A DNA stretch of 64,000 nt, from contig JALIZF010001834.1 of NCBI GenBank assembly GCA_029948255.1, forward strand, positions 236,501 through 300,500, read 5' to 3'. This document shows positions 9,301 through 20,370 of this stretch, piece after piece (position 1 is the stretch's first letter; each line of letters opens with the position of its first letter). The DNA comes from Telmatactis stephensoni (taxonomy: Eukaryota > Cnidaria > Anthozoa > Actiniaria > Isophelliidae). The notes under the pieces were generated by a model. That model ran no database searches and was not told where the DNA came from. It saw nothing but the letters and a program-made list of their open reading frames with translations. The position numbers were made by a program, and so were the translations under genes.

Positions 9301-12300
9301 AAGTTTGAGCTCCATCTGCATGCACGGACGACGTCATCTATGTGGCTATCCTCTCATTGATCACAACAGATCTAGATAGCCAATCAGAAAGCACACAACA
9401 AAGTTACAAGTTGTTAAAAATAATATTACTAACGAATCATACCTTTTGGGGAACGAACACGTAAACACTAAGATGCCATTGGCATTGCGCGTTCCAAAAG
9501 CTATTTTGCCATTCCAGTAAAATAAGGAAAACTGTTTTAGAAAGCCTTTCTCATCATTTAAGAAAGTCATCGTGCCCGATAAAGATCCATGAACTTTGAT
9601 CCAAAGAGCAATGGTAAAGTCAGTGGTACGAATATCAAAGCTTGGTATAGTTGCGTAGTCATCTACTCCATCAAAGTACACAGCCTTGGTGCCATCGATG
9701 TCTACTACTGCTGCACCGTTATGTAAACTGTAGTGATAACAAGAGTAGATTTAATTCGTATGACTGTGAAAACGAAGAGTCGCGGCACGGCACGGCAGGA
9801 ATTCCGAATATCGCGGCACGGCTATATACGGCAGGACTAGACCTTTTTCGAGTTTGTTCATACCGCTGTAAAATAAGACAACAGACGCATTGGTACAGGG
9901 TTAGCCTCGAGGTAAAGGTAAATTATTCGGAAATACCAGCGAGAAAAGCAAAACATTTTGATTAAGAACAATACAGAAATCGATTTAAATCTCATGGGTC
10001 TTTCTTGAAAAGGAGGCTAACCCTGCATAAATGCGCCTTTTAATTGTTAAGTAGCTCAGCGGACTCTAGCAACTGGAAACTGGACTATTTCGAATGTTTT
10101 TATACACAACACGGCACCGACTCGGTCATGGCACGGTGCAGTCCATTTCAAAACTCAAATGAAATCTGCTCTAGAAACATGTTTCAATATAAGGTCATTA
10201 GTCGCGTGCATTGGCTGGAGGAATCTCATATTCTAATTGAGCCACGCCAATTTGGATACCCCAATTTTAGGGATGAAAATAAGAATTCCCGACCATCAAC
10301 AACGTCCAAATAAATCCCTTATCGCGGTAAACTAGTTAATGTTTATTGAATCAAGAAGGTGAGAGAGAGAAAAAGACGAAACTGAAATACACGCGATCCG
10401 ATCCCTAGGCAATACACGGTCCAGAAGGTTTCTTGGGGTTTGCCATTTTGATCACCTTTTGTTTAGCCATATCCTAGTCCAAGTCAATGTCACACCTTGT
10501 TGGATTGTTTCGACTGACATAGGTTGTTAGAGACGAAGAAGCAAAGGGATCCAGGTGTATAGTAAGATTTTCACTGATGTTCAACAAAAAAGTCATCAAA
10601 ATGTTCTGCTTTTGAACTTCAATGATAGGAAAATAAATACTAGATATGGAATGGGGGTTCTGCGCGCGCACCGGGCGCAGAACCCCCGCACCGTTGCGTG
10701 ACACATCCTGCACTAGTTCCTACCGTTGCCCACCGGGCGCAGAACCTCCATTCCATATCTACTATCAATGATTTATTCAACTTTTGCACTACTGTTATCC
10801 CACTGCTCAAGGATTTTTTCATGTTTACTAACAAGTGAGTTCGTATATGTCTGAGCGCGCCGAGGTCTTGATTACCTCAAAATAGATAGATATGTCCTAG
10901 GATGTGTTTACGTGAACGACTTCGAACAGGGCTTAGTTCCTCAAGAGACAATCATGAAGTGACATGATTTTCGAGTGAGACGTGTGCATGGTGACAGCCA
11001 TGGAAAAGAATCCATTTACGTCCACAGTCTTTTCCGGGCTTAGTACGTTACGGACTGCTTTCTACGTATACTGACTTTCGGGAGAGACGTTAACGCTGAC
11101 TGGGCATGGGATAAAATTTATTTACGGTTGCATTCGTTCCGGGTTAAATTATGGCCATGTCAGTTATAAGAATTGATTAGCTAGTTTACCTTAAAAAAGG
11201 GCCGTCTGAGCCATCCATTTCATACCACGATAACAAATGGTTATCGACTTCAAGTTAAACAGAATTGGTAGATTAGTATCAGACAGACGACTCTAGTAAG
11301 ATGTGTGCGACAATTTTCAGAATTGTTGGCACGATTTGTTGTTGTTGTTGTTTTGTTGTTGTTGTTTGTTTGTTTGTTTGTTTGTTTGTTTGTTTGTTTG
11401 TTTGTTTGTTTGGTGCGCAAGCAGTGGATATTACTAAGATTTGTTCCTCCCACGCTCCTTTACAATGTTACTGTGATAACTGGGCACCTACTACCCGAAA
11501 ACAGGCTACCAAGTTGGCTACCAGCAAGAACAACAACAACAACAAAAATACATACATGGTTGAGACAGGGCTTTTCAGCTCAGTAAGCCACTCATTTCAG
11601 CTCAGTAAGCCACTCACTTCACGCTTTCGTCCGCCATTTTGAACTGGGGCAAACGCTGCAAAATTTAAAGAAATGTAGATCACTTTGACTTACCATAACT
11701 CGCTCGTTTTTGTCGGATTTTCAAAATTTAAACTTCAATGATTTGGAGTCGACATGGATAGCAGATGTTGCAATAAAAGTAAAAGTCGTACAAGTGTTTT
11801 AAGTATACATATTTTTCAAGTCAGCCTTGTTTTCGCGAATGATCTTAATATTTACGTGCCGAACGTTTTATTTTGAAAACAAAAATCCACTTTTTCTCGT
11901 CGTTGTAGTCTTCCAATGTTTATCATGTAAACAGGCATAAGAAATAAAGCCAATACCGTTTCAAAAATATTAACTTTTTAAGAATACGATAAAAATGAGT
12001 TATGGTAAGTTATGGTGAGCCAAAGTGATCCAGATTTCTATAAATTTTGGCGCGTTTGCCCCATGCAATTCAAGATGGCGGACGAAAGCGTGAAGTGGCT
12101 TATTTACAAATCCTAACTAAATACAATTATAAGTCAAACATAAATGGAAGGAGGCAAACCAGTTGGCTATATTTCAAGCATGGCTGAGAAACTGAATTTG
12201 AACTAATCGAAATCGGAACAAATTTAGTCTCAGCAAGTGGCCAAAGCGGGAATCGAACTTGGGACTGCCAGATTGCGAGACCAGCGCTCTGACCACTCGG

Positions 12301-15300
12301 CCATGCTGCCTCCTCAGCAACATTGGTTTTGAGGGATGGGAGATCACACAACAAGGATACTTATTATAAAGTGCATAATATTCGAAACCAATCTGAATTT
12401 TTCATCGTGCCAACTAATTCTAGTATATAAATCATTGTAGATCACGACCAGTTACAAAAAAAAGGCGGCAAGCATGAACTTTTCGTTAAGGCCCGGCCAA
12501 ACGGAAAATGCGGTTTGATTACCAAACGCGATCAAACATTGTTTGGTGATCCAAAATTGTTTGGTCCTCGAACTTTTTTACGGGTGGCCGAACGGCATCA
12601 AACATCGCCGCAACCAACAGCGATCAAAAGTATTATTGGTTATAAAATCGGTCCGTATCTATGGATACGAGGGAATAAGCAAGCGTAGTATGCATGCGTG
12701 CATCAAACATGTTCGTTTTGGCCGGCCAAACGAATCCAACATTGCCCATCAATTACGAGAACAAAATAATGTTTGATGTTGTTTGATTGAATGTTTGATG
12801 GAGTTCAAGTTACCAAACATGCATGTTTGATGCTCCATCAAACAACATCACTACACCACCAAACAAGGTAGTGGCCAAACGGCAAAATGTTGGATCACCA
12901 AACAGTGTTTGATTGTGTTTGGTCGTCAAACATTTCCCGTTTGGCCATGGCCAGGCCTTTAGTTAAGCAATATAAAACGCGCGCGCATGTCTCTGTTCTG
13001 TGATATAAACACGATGGAAGATGTAGAGCAAGAGAAAAGCAAGCTTAGGAACACGAGGCGTAGCCGAGTGTTTCTCTTGCTTTTCGAGTGCTCTACATCT
13101 TCCAGAGTTTTTTAAGTAAGCCATGTCTATGTCCTCTGATATAAACATGGTAGCCAGCCAATCAGCGCGCGCGTTATATCTCAAATATTTTATAAAATCC
13201 CATAGCTCATATGAAAGTCGCGCGCTGATAGGCTATCGAGGAGAAGGAATTTAGCGTGGAATTCAATGTTTCACAGGAATGAATGTTGAATGTTTTTGCT
13301 AAACTTGTCTGAAAAAGCAACGCTACTTCAACAAACCCGAATGACACCCTTTCCCAATTTGCAAGATAAGAAGATACTTCCGAATTTCTACTAAATTTTG
13401 CAGTAGAATTCCGTTCCTAGACCGTGAAAAAAATGCCGCTAACTTTGGCCAGCACAAGACGCCGGCAAGAGGGTAGAAGAATTAATTTCCCGACTCTGGA
13501 ATTCCCTCGTCATCCAATGAATTTTCCTATAAAGTTCAACATCGTTGACGTTGGATGAAAAAAAAAATGTAATTTAGGGCCTGACGGAAGGGGTAGGCTT
13601 TGGACCGGTAAATGGGTTATTTCAAATTGTGTATTTTTTTACTCACGAAGTGGAAACATTACAACTTCTTTTATGAATTGGTCCTCAGTCTTTGAACCAA
13701 TGGAAAACAGGTCACCACCAAGTGACTGACAGTGGGTTCGTGCGTCGTTCCATGTCTTCTTCTCGAGAATGAGTTTGAATAGTGACTCGTTGAACTTGTA
13801 CCAGCCATCTGGCAGAGCTAAGCAAAGGACGTACAGCTAGTTAATTTTCTTTTTTATCGACAACACCTCAAACGCATACACAGAACAACCATGTACCAAA
13901 CTGATGTTTTTTCTCTCTACAAGTTGAGGCTTACGATAACTCACCTTTTTTCTGTACACATGTATTGCCGTCACAGTGCTGGGGATTCTACGAGAGAATG
14001 ACAAAGACCCCGTTCATTCGGGGCCAAGTTTGGAGCCGTTCAAGTTTGGGAACTACACTGCAAAACGCGCTAGTAAATGTACTCAAAAACTTGAGTAAAT
14101 CGGTACATCCACAGTAACTCACTTATATGTGAGGAAATTCACTCAGTTATTTGAGGAAAGGGTACTCAGTTATTCAAATTAATAACTGAGTAAATTTACT
14201 TGGATAAGTGCGTAACGTACTTAGGATGCATGCACCGATTTACTCAAAATTTTGAGTAAATTTACTCGCGAGTTTTTTCAGTGTGTACTTGCCGTTTACA
14301 CACGGGACGGAGCGTCCACATTTTGGGACCTAGATCCCAGACCTCAATCGTGCAAACTGTGCAAAAAATAGAAAGTTCCAGTATTTACACGGGTCTGTAT
14401 GAAGTTTGACCAGTACCGGCCCCAAAGTGAGACCTATTTTTAAGATCCCGAACTTAAACACTTTGCTAGCCTCAGATCAGGACATTTTCTCAGGTCTCGA
14501 GTGAACGCAAGGCCGAACTGTCCCGGTTTGTGAACGGCCCTATGTGAACAGGACAGAGGTTCCACCTAGATCTTGACACTTGCAACAAAAAGGATTGAGT
14601 TTTTCAGTTCTTCGTATAAATAAAGTTTACAAATCATGTACTTTATATATGGCTATTTTAATTTATTTCCTTGATGGGTACTTTTGGAAATTTGATGTTG
14701 TTTTGAAATGTTAGACCATTTTCTCTTGTCTCGAGATATTCAGTAGTAAAGGATTTCTATGGCGTCATTGTGACGTCACAGCAATAGAGTCGATTTCAAA
14801 CAACTTGATAGTTTTGAAACATTCAATCCTTGCATTGCATCCCTAGCTTGTGGTAGAAAAGTCTAGTCTATTGTCAGGAGCCCATGGGCTCCTGCTAATG
14901 TAGATTTGGAAGAAGATTTATAGCCGTTTCAAAGGTGGTAGGTGCACTCTGATAAAATTGCAGTCAGTAACCCTATTGTGATTTTCGACATTCTGCGAGG
15001 TCTGACGTTTCAAACGCCAAACGCCTATTGCTATTTTTCTTCTGCCGGAAAACTCCGATCATTGCCGAATAGTTTTTGGAACTCCGCCATCCAAACACTC
15101 TGTGATCATCTGGTTGGGCCTCTGTGCGTTCGGGCTATGTTCGTTTTTGTTCGGCAATGTTCGCAGTTTGATTGACAGAAGCAAAAAATGCCAATAGTCC
15201 CCTTCACAACTCTCTGCGCCATCTTGAAGAAATGCCTTTGCATCGAAGCGAGACGAACGGTGAGCTTGCATTGATAGAAACCTGAGAATAATTGTCCTAA

Positions 15301-16522
15301 GTGATAAAAAGGTATCTATCATTGTACGCTCACCGTTCGTCTCGCTTCGATGCAAAGGCACGGCTACCTTTCAAGATGGCGCAGGGAACTGTGAAGGGGA
15401 CTATAAGTGGTTCATGGCCAGAAATGTCGGTCATCTCCGTTTTTAATTAATTAAGCTACAAGCGCCAAATTCAACTTTCGCGGTCCAATGTGCCCATAGA
15501 AATCAAGCATAAAAGCTTTCAGTTTGAAGCGTTTTTAGAATGAGTCAAACTGCGTAAAAGTTCACGATTTAAGAAGGTGCAAATCGTTCTCATTACAAGT
15601 AATATGGTCGAAGTTTCCATTACGGGGTCTGCAATTATTCCGAGATGTTACATTAGCCAAGCTAAGATCTTATAACATCAGTGACTTGCGGAACTTGCAT
15701 CGGAAATGAAGGCAATGCACTGGCCGATGGAGGCTTACAATGGAAAATATACGACTTTAAAATGTACGCTGAAATCCTTATGTTCTAGATGGGGAAATAT
15801 TTACATCCGAACGGTAACTCGACATGGAGAAGGGTACGAGGTCTGCAGATATTCGAGGTACGATAATTAATTGCAATTCTGATTTATTCTCTTCTCGCTC
15901 ATACTGCATTCTCTTGTTATTTTGGACGCCATTTTATGGTGCAAAATCCGCGCACGCGCAGTACTGATGTCCGCGAAGTTTGCAGAGTATCGAAAACTGC
16001 TGTAATTAGTTATGCAGTCCATACAAGATGCGAAAGATGGACTGTTGTTATACATAATAGTTCGACAGACCGTTTGCCAACAAATCAGATCATCGAATTT
16101 AGGAAATTACCAAGAAATATAATAGTTAAAAGTTGTTGACAAAAAAGTATATCGGAAAATATACATTGAAGTATTTGGACGAAGCTCAAACATACCATTG
16201 GTTCAGCGTATTCATAACCTTCTTTACGTCTGTACGACCCACGGCTTTGGTTCTTGTTGGAGCGATTTAATTCACACAGAAACGTACCATTGTGAAAGTC
16301 AATGTAATTGAATGAAAAACAACTCAATGTTTCTTGACAGGCTGACAAACAGTCCGCAATGAATACGTTCAGAGTCTTGATCACGTGTCCAATCAAGGCG
16401 TAACCATGGTCACGATTGAATACCAAGTTCGAGGTAAAAATGTTGTCTAAATTGACAAAATGGGTGCACAGGGCGTCTGGTGCCAGTATGTTTAGGACGA
16501 GGAATATCCTGATCCACATCAT
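6090..16522 (-). CDS. PAN/Apple - C-type lectin - LamG secreted protein, copy 1 (seven exons)
   Basis: Exons are 16196-16522, 13945-13978, 13647-13817, 10496-10616, 9443-9727, 7554-7807 and 6090-6304. Every junction has AG/GT ends and compatible phase (0,1,1,2,2,1), summing to 1407 nt, 468 aa plus TAA. Residues 1-19 are a signal peptide; 20-120 are PAN/Apple (Cys58, 62, 68, 83, 111, 116); 121-177 are the lectin N-half (TWNDARTHC, GGDL, EDQFI); 178-217 are an unrecognised bridge; 218-397 are LamG/concanavalin-like (FDGVDDYA, WNHVTITW, ELGAND); 398-468 are the lectin C-half (WGGLND, LQWSDN, VWSFKDC, FICERH). No TM or GPI signal is evident, so secretion is expected. Canonical EPN/QPD and WND calcium-sugar motifs are missing. 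A role in adhesion or recognition is inference. Skipping exons 4-6 stays in frame and gives 248 aa. Confidence 0.8.
6480..6526. repeat. Lone TIR of the CAGTCCCAGAAT MITE family in a copy 1 intron
   Basis: cagtcccagaatacattgct continues as gcggcagaatatagcgatatagtc. The same end recurs at 37136-37177 and 47848-47893 in the equivalent introns of the other gene copies, and an intact two-ended element lies at 62812-62968. Confidence 0.6.
7250..7387. mobile_element. MITE with CTGCAAAAACGCG ends in a copy 1 intron
   Basis: Ends tctgccaaaacgcgtgagta and its complement tttactcgcgcgtttttgcagt flank a core rich in GAGTAAxTTTACTC words. The same family is at 14055-14284 and, truncated, at 42358-42460. 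Confidence 0.75.
7554..7807 (-). CDS. Copy 1 exon 6: LamG domain, second part
   Basis: 254 nt, phase 2 to 1. It holds NTWNHVTITWSRSGKEGKMY, ELGANDGA and IRQLAVFSYTY, typical of the C-terminal strands of LamG_3. Confidence 0.8.
8041..8460. mobile_element. MITE with ggggtgtttacatggcacta ends (first of two abutting copies)
   Basis: The left TIR (ggggtgtttacatggcacta followed by ggat) faces atcctagtgccatgtaa at the right. The interior repeats the palindromic word aggatNatcct many times. It abuts the next copy with no spacer. Confidence 0.7.
8461..8700. mobile_element. Second abutting copy of the AGGATNATCCT MITE
   Basis: It begins gggggtgttttcatgacact and ends tagtgccatgtaaacattcc. A fragment of the same family is in copy 2 at 39183-39336. 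Confidence 0.7.
9443..9727 (-). CDS. Copy 1 exon 5: LamG domain, first part
   Basis: 285 nt, phase 2 to 2. It holds AAVVDIDGTKAVYFDGVDD and FTIALWIKV, the usual opening strands of the LamG_3/concanavalin-like fold. Confidence 0.8.
10496..10616 (-). CDS. Copy 1 exon 4: bridge exon between lectin half and LamG
   Basis: 121 nt, phase 1 to 2, acceptor cattgaag, donor gtgtga. It encodes about 40 residues (LQKQNILMTFLLNIS... SRNNPT) with no domain I recognise. It was chosen because it is the only frame-bridging exon found and it is conserved in copy 2 with identical length and splice sites. Confidence 0.6.
11358..11412. repeat. (TTTG)n microsatellite
   Basis: About 13 TTTG units follow a GTT-rich lead. 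It explains the phenylalanine/valine/leucine-rich false frames here. A shorter relic lies at 41334-41358 in copy 2. Confidence 0.9.
11580..12110. mobile_element. Inverted-repeat element, ACTTCACGCTTTCGTCCGCC ends
   Basis: actcacttcacgctttcgtc... near 11610 is mirrored by ...gacgaaagcgtgaagtggct near 12075-12101. The inner pair is taccataactcg...agtgatcc around 11690 and 12000. The spacing is about 490 bp and there is no ORF of interest. Confidence 0.6.
12240..12305 (-). repeat. tRNA(Ser/Leu)-like SINE head
   Basis: The minus strand has an A box (ATGGCCGAGTGGTCAGAG) and B box (AGTTCGATTCCC) about 40 nt apart. The anticodon stem pairs poorly and no variable arm folds, so this is tRNA-derived and not a gene. 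Confidence 0.6.
12487..12961. mobile_element. MITE with TAAGGCCxGGCCAAACGG ends
   Basis: Left taaggcccggccaaacggaa, right cccgtttggccatggccagg then ccttta. The interior is built of CAAACATGTTTG-type words. A relic lies at 41490-41749 in copy 2. Confidence 0.75.
12990..13110. repeat. Foldback, GATGTAGAGCAAGAGAAAAG arms
   Basis: gaagatgtagagcaagagaa facing ttctcttgcttttcgagtgc then tctacatcttc forms an imperfect hairpin. It is flanked by gatataaac words shared with 20105-20260 and 44155-44280. Confidence 0.55.
13647..13817 (-). CDS. Copy 1 exon 3: C-type lectin domain, N-terminal half
   Basis: 171 nt, phase 1 to 1. It opens ALPDGWYKF and carries the first-helix motif W-x2-A-x3-C with GGDL and EDQFI. 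It ends MFPL plus one base before gtgagt. Confidence 0.85.
13945..13978 (-). CDS. Copy 1 exon 2: 34-nt microexon
   Basis: It encodes HCDGNTCVQKK between a cccag acceptor and a gtgagt donor, supplying two cysteines that probably close the PAN domain. The same-sized exon is at 42244-42277 and 51015-51048. Confidence 0.75.
14055..14284. mobile_element. MITE with ACACTGCAAAACGCG ends in copy 1 intron 1
   Basis: acactgcaaaacgcgctagt and the mirrored ...actcgcgagttttttcagtg enclose GAGTAAATTTACTC-type words. Copy 2 keeps only the left part, so the element predates the duplication or copy 2 lost its right half. Confidence 0.75.
15194..15404. mobile_element. Foldback element with about 80-bp arms
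   Basis: atagtccccttcacaactct ... cgaagcgagacgaacggtga is mirrored at 15330-15404. The short open frames on both strands are products of the symmetry. Confidence 0.8.
16196..16522 (-). CDS. Copy 1 exon 1: signal peptide and PAN/Apple domain
   Basis: ATG ATG at 16522; the hydrophobic start ends near Cys19. The PAN signature C-x3-C-x5-C-F-x-F-N-Y ... F-L-C-E-L-N is clear. The exon is 327 nt, phase 0, and ends before gtatgt. Confidence 0.85.
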
Positions 16523-17315
16523 TGGCTACTTGGAAGTGATCTCATTTGCGAAGATTTACAAGCTACAAGTTAAAAGTTTAGTCAGTCTGAACTCTAAATA
16601 TGCCAAGAAAATTATATATCAAACAATTGGTTTCGTTCGCGGGCTTCCTGTGTTTTACTATTGGGCTTCCTGTTTATCGAAATGCGAGGTTTCTAAGCCA
16701 TTTTCAAGATGATGGACAATGTGTTTTATCGCTACAACATCTGCAAGTTTTGATTAAATTTTCGACCGTCCAAGACTCTAAATGGCAGAAAAATCGACAA
16801 AAATGGATCTACGTGACTTTCAGATAAGGTAATGCCTGCCCAAATATGGAATTATAGAGTTGATAGCCGTGCCAACGACACATTTTTATTGTCAATTGTT
16901 TGATATGTTGATATCAAGAGTGTTTTATTAGTATGAAATCATCAACCATGAAACTGAGACACGCGCCACCAGGAGATTTGCATGACGCGTGTCACGTATT
17001 TCGGAAACTTTTAGGACTGTATATGCTTTGCGACCATTAATTATGGATACAAACGTGCTGAAAGATACCATACCATACATTCGCTACCTACGCGAATTGA
17101 GTTTGTCCGAATTAAATATCTGCATAAGAAATATTCAGAACAAAGTGGTAAAGTAGAACACTAGAAAAAAATGGAAGAATTTTGTAAATTCATCCCTGGA
17201 CGATAGCAAAAAGTTAAAAATTTATTACGATTATGATCATGATCATTGATAATTATTGTGCATAAATAATTTCATCAACGCCTGATTCCCTTATATGTTT
17301 ACATACTCCTTATTA

Positions 17316-17450
17316 GATATTTCCTTGTGTATTACGGGCTGATATTTTACGAGTCGCGTATGTATTTTGCCGAGCCTTTAGGCAAGACAAAGTGCGAGCG
17401 ATGAGTAAAATCTCAGCCCGTAATACACAAGATAATATCTAATAAAGGAT
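17316..17450. repeat. Foldback with TTGTGTATTACGGGCTGA arms
   Basis: attagatatttccttgtgta...gggctgatattttac faces gtaaaatctcagcccgtaat...acacaagataatatct around a short GC-rich loop. Confidence 0.65.
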
Positions 17451-17810
17451 TTATTATACAATTGCTTTTTCGCTGTGTTTTTAAACTGTATTTTTATTAT
17501 CAAAACAGCCCTTTTTGCAAACCAGCACGCGCGGGAAACTGTCAAACCGGTTTGAAGTCTTGACGTTATACAGGGCCGAATACGCAAACCGGGTATTACC
17601 GTCCCATAATGGCCCTCAAATGATACCTTATTTTGTAAATTTACGTCACAACTGTATAATAAAAAAGGTAATGCTGCATTACCAATACTAGTCAACACTG
17701 TCCGACAGAAGTCAAGGGTCTTTATTTGGCATTTTTCTGTGTTTTAAAAATTATGCCTCAAAACGCCGTTTTATCACTGTATCGCGATTCTCCTATCACT
17801 TTGATCTACA

Positions 17811-19005
17811 GAGAGACGGCGTTATTATAAACTAAACGCGATTTTGAGACGGCATTATCGGTTTATAATGACGGCTAGTTGGGAGAAAATATATTCGGTA
17901 TTGGCGGAGTCGCGCAGCGACGGTAATGCCGTCTCAAAATTAGCGCTCGTGATTGGCCCAAACATTGAGGACTGCATCGAAGTGGCTTTCTTCAAAATCA
18001 CAAAAACCTACTGAAAATCAACTCAAAATTGTATCCGTGATAAAATGACCGAAAACAATGACCGATATTTTGATAAAAAATAGCCGCTAAGTTGGATTAC
18101 AGCTACACACGACTTGCGAAAAGTAAACTGAACTGGAATCTGTTGGTCTAAACTACAAGTAGATACTGAAATATAACTACACAAAAAACTGATCACGAAA
18201 AGAAGTGAAAAGAAATCATCCTAAGTAAAAAAAAAATCATGTCTGATAAGTAAAATCGGTAATTTCGTTTTCGTTTTTGGCTTCAATGACTTCAGTCACG
18301 ACAAAAGTGAATTTTCGGCAAAGCAAACAAATTGTCCTTTATGAAGACAAAAACGGTATTGTTTAAACAAAGATGAAACAAATAACTTTTTAAATAAAAT
18401 AAACAGGGAATACACAAGTGTGGACTACCTTTTTAATACCTTTCAATAACTTTTCAGCATCATTCCTTTAGGTTGAAGCTATATTTTGACAAACTTTCAC
18501 TTTCACATGTCGGTCAGCAGTCGATCGTTTTTCGCCAGTTTTGAAGAAACAGCAAAAAAAATCTTCAAAAGCATCAAATAACCCGTACTTCTTTCATTTT
18601 GTGAGCTTTTGGGCTTGTTTCTATAGTTAAATCACCTCTTTTAAGAGTGAGAAAGCTTCCCGGGTCTGGCCGCCATTTCCTTTTTGGCTTTCTTCTTGCA
18701 AAGAAAGAAAGAAGTTGCCATGGAAACTGTAATTCTTACAACTTTGCAGGTAAAGAGAATCTCGCGTTCAATCAATCAAAAACGATAACTTTTCTCTTTT
18801 TTCTTCGCAGAAAATAGTTAGAATCGCGATACAAAACTAAACGCGATTTTGAGACGGCATTATCGGTTTATAATGACGGCGTTGGGAGAAAATATATTCA
18901 GGTATTGGCTCCGTCGCTGCGCGACTCCGCCAATACCGAATATATTTTCTCCCAACTAGCCGTCATTATAAACCGATAATGCCGTCTCAAAATCGCGTTT
19001 AGTTT
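17811..19005. mobile_element. Compound element ending in an 86-bp-arm palindrome
   Basis: 18834-19005 is a near-perfect palindrome centred near 18919 (arms: taaacgcgattttgagacgg ... aatatattcggtattggc). A single arm in direct orientation lies at 17826-17945, so the intervening 900 bp may be the body of a larger element. The body holds no ORF above background. Confidence 0.65.
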
Positions 19006-19129
19006 ATAAAGATTTTAACAATGTTTTTAAATTCATTAAATTAACTTTGTGATTTACCAGTAGGAAATCTCAGCAGGTATTGTCAAATGAAAAGAATGTT
19101 GTAATAAATTTTTCAGACTCTGTGCAATA

Positions 19130-19310
19130 TTCGCGGCGACTAGGACTATTTTTAGTAATTTCGCCATCGCTCGCGCAAGGCTCTCAAACAACAGAATTAA
19201 AAAGCTGAAAGCAAACGGTCCCGTCTGCGTGCACGTCAGAACGACAGCCTTGCGCGCACGATGGCGAAATTACTAAAAATAGCCTTAGTCGCCGCGAACA
19301 TCGCACAGAC
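19130..19310. repeat. Foldback with GCGACTAGGxCTATTTTTAG arms
   Basis: cgcggcgactaggactattt...cgccatcgctcgcgcaagg is mirrored by ccttgcgcgcacgatggcga...cttagtcgccgcgaa. Confidence 0.7.
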
Positions 19311-19823
19311 ATCAATACTGAGTTTTGCTCTCTTAGTATTATGGTCTCTTCTCTTGATGTCATCCATTGCAAGGGGTTCGCCCTACGCACTTTGCACTTT
19401 GCAAGTAGCTAAACTGAAACCGGCATTCGTGACAGAAAATTGATAACAAAGGCTAGGGCTATTAGACCACAAAATTATTAAAACTAGCTGTAAAAAGATA
19501 TATTACTAAAACTATGAAAAGCGTAGCATGACTTAGTTGTGATCATTGAAAAGGTTTAAAGAAATACAATCATCACACTCTTCTTTGGGTTCATAAATAA
19601 TTCCATAAATACTATAAAGGAGTTATATAAGTTATTAAAAATATCGGCTTTTCCCCGTTATGCGGGTTTTTAGCAAGACTTATCTTCATTTTCTTCTCAC
19701 TTAATAAACATAGTAGTATTGAGAAATTCGCTCCATTGGATTTACTCAGGGAACGATCGGTTTTTCACTTTCGATCCTATATTTTTTTAAATTAAAGGTA
19801 CTATTTTCTCTATATATACTTAC

Positions 19824-20004
19824 CAGGAAAATTCCAGTTAAAATAAAAAGTCCTTACTTCTTGACATATTAACTGATGGTACAGAAGTTTCAACCTTCGC
19901 CATTGTTGCTCAATATATTTTGTCATGAATGCGTCCCCTCGGTGTTTATAACTCATTAATAATTCACCAACAAACAGACTAATCGCATCTTTCCATTCAG
20001 CCAT
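19824..20004 (-). CDS. Orphan exon with start codon and splice donor, unknown protein
   Basis: An ATG at 20004 opens 60 codons (MAEWKDAISLFVGELLMSYK ... FYFNWNFP) and the exon ends CCTG at a strong gtaagtata donor, phase 1. A diverged copy lies at 43842-44029, where the frame is broken by a TAG. No continuing exon was identified. The first half is a plausible amphipathic helix. It lies upstream of the lectin gene on the same strand and was copied with it. It could be the first exon of a lost gene or part of a repeat. I do not recognise it. Confidence 0.35.
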
Positions 20005-20370
20005 AATATTAACACGCAAAATATTGCCAAACATTGCTTTCAATTGTATACCCTGGAATCCACAGGTGGTTATATTTTGCGAGACGATATATAAACTATT
20101 ATAAATTATTTGAAAATATAACGCGCGCACTGATTGGTCGGCTACCATGTTTGCATCAGAGGACAGAGACATGGCTCGCACGAAAAACTCGAAAATATTT
20201 TATAAAAGTAATATAAAACGGCCGCTTATGTCTCTGTACTGTGATATAAACGAGAGAGCATTTAATTCACCTAAGTATTTTGCCTTTAAATTGTATTGGC
20301 TAGAGTATCTAGATTTGATATTTTTTATAAGTGTAAACTACAGACATCAGGTCTACAGACTAGGCGCATT

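Noticed and set aside
11301..11642. Cysteine/valine/leucine-rich ORFs
   Set aside because: They are translations of the (TTTG)n repeat.
14942..15361. Overlapping ORFs on both strands
   Set aside because: They overlap the 15194-15404 foldback and have no protein-like features.
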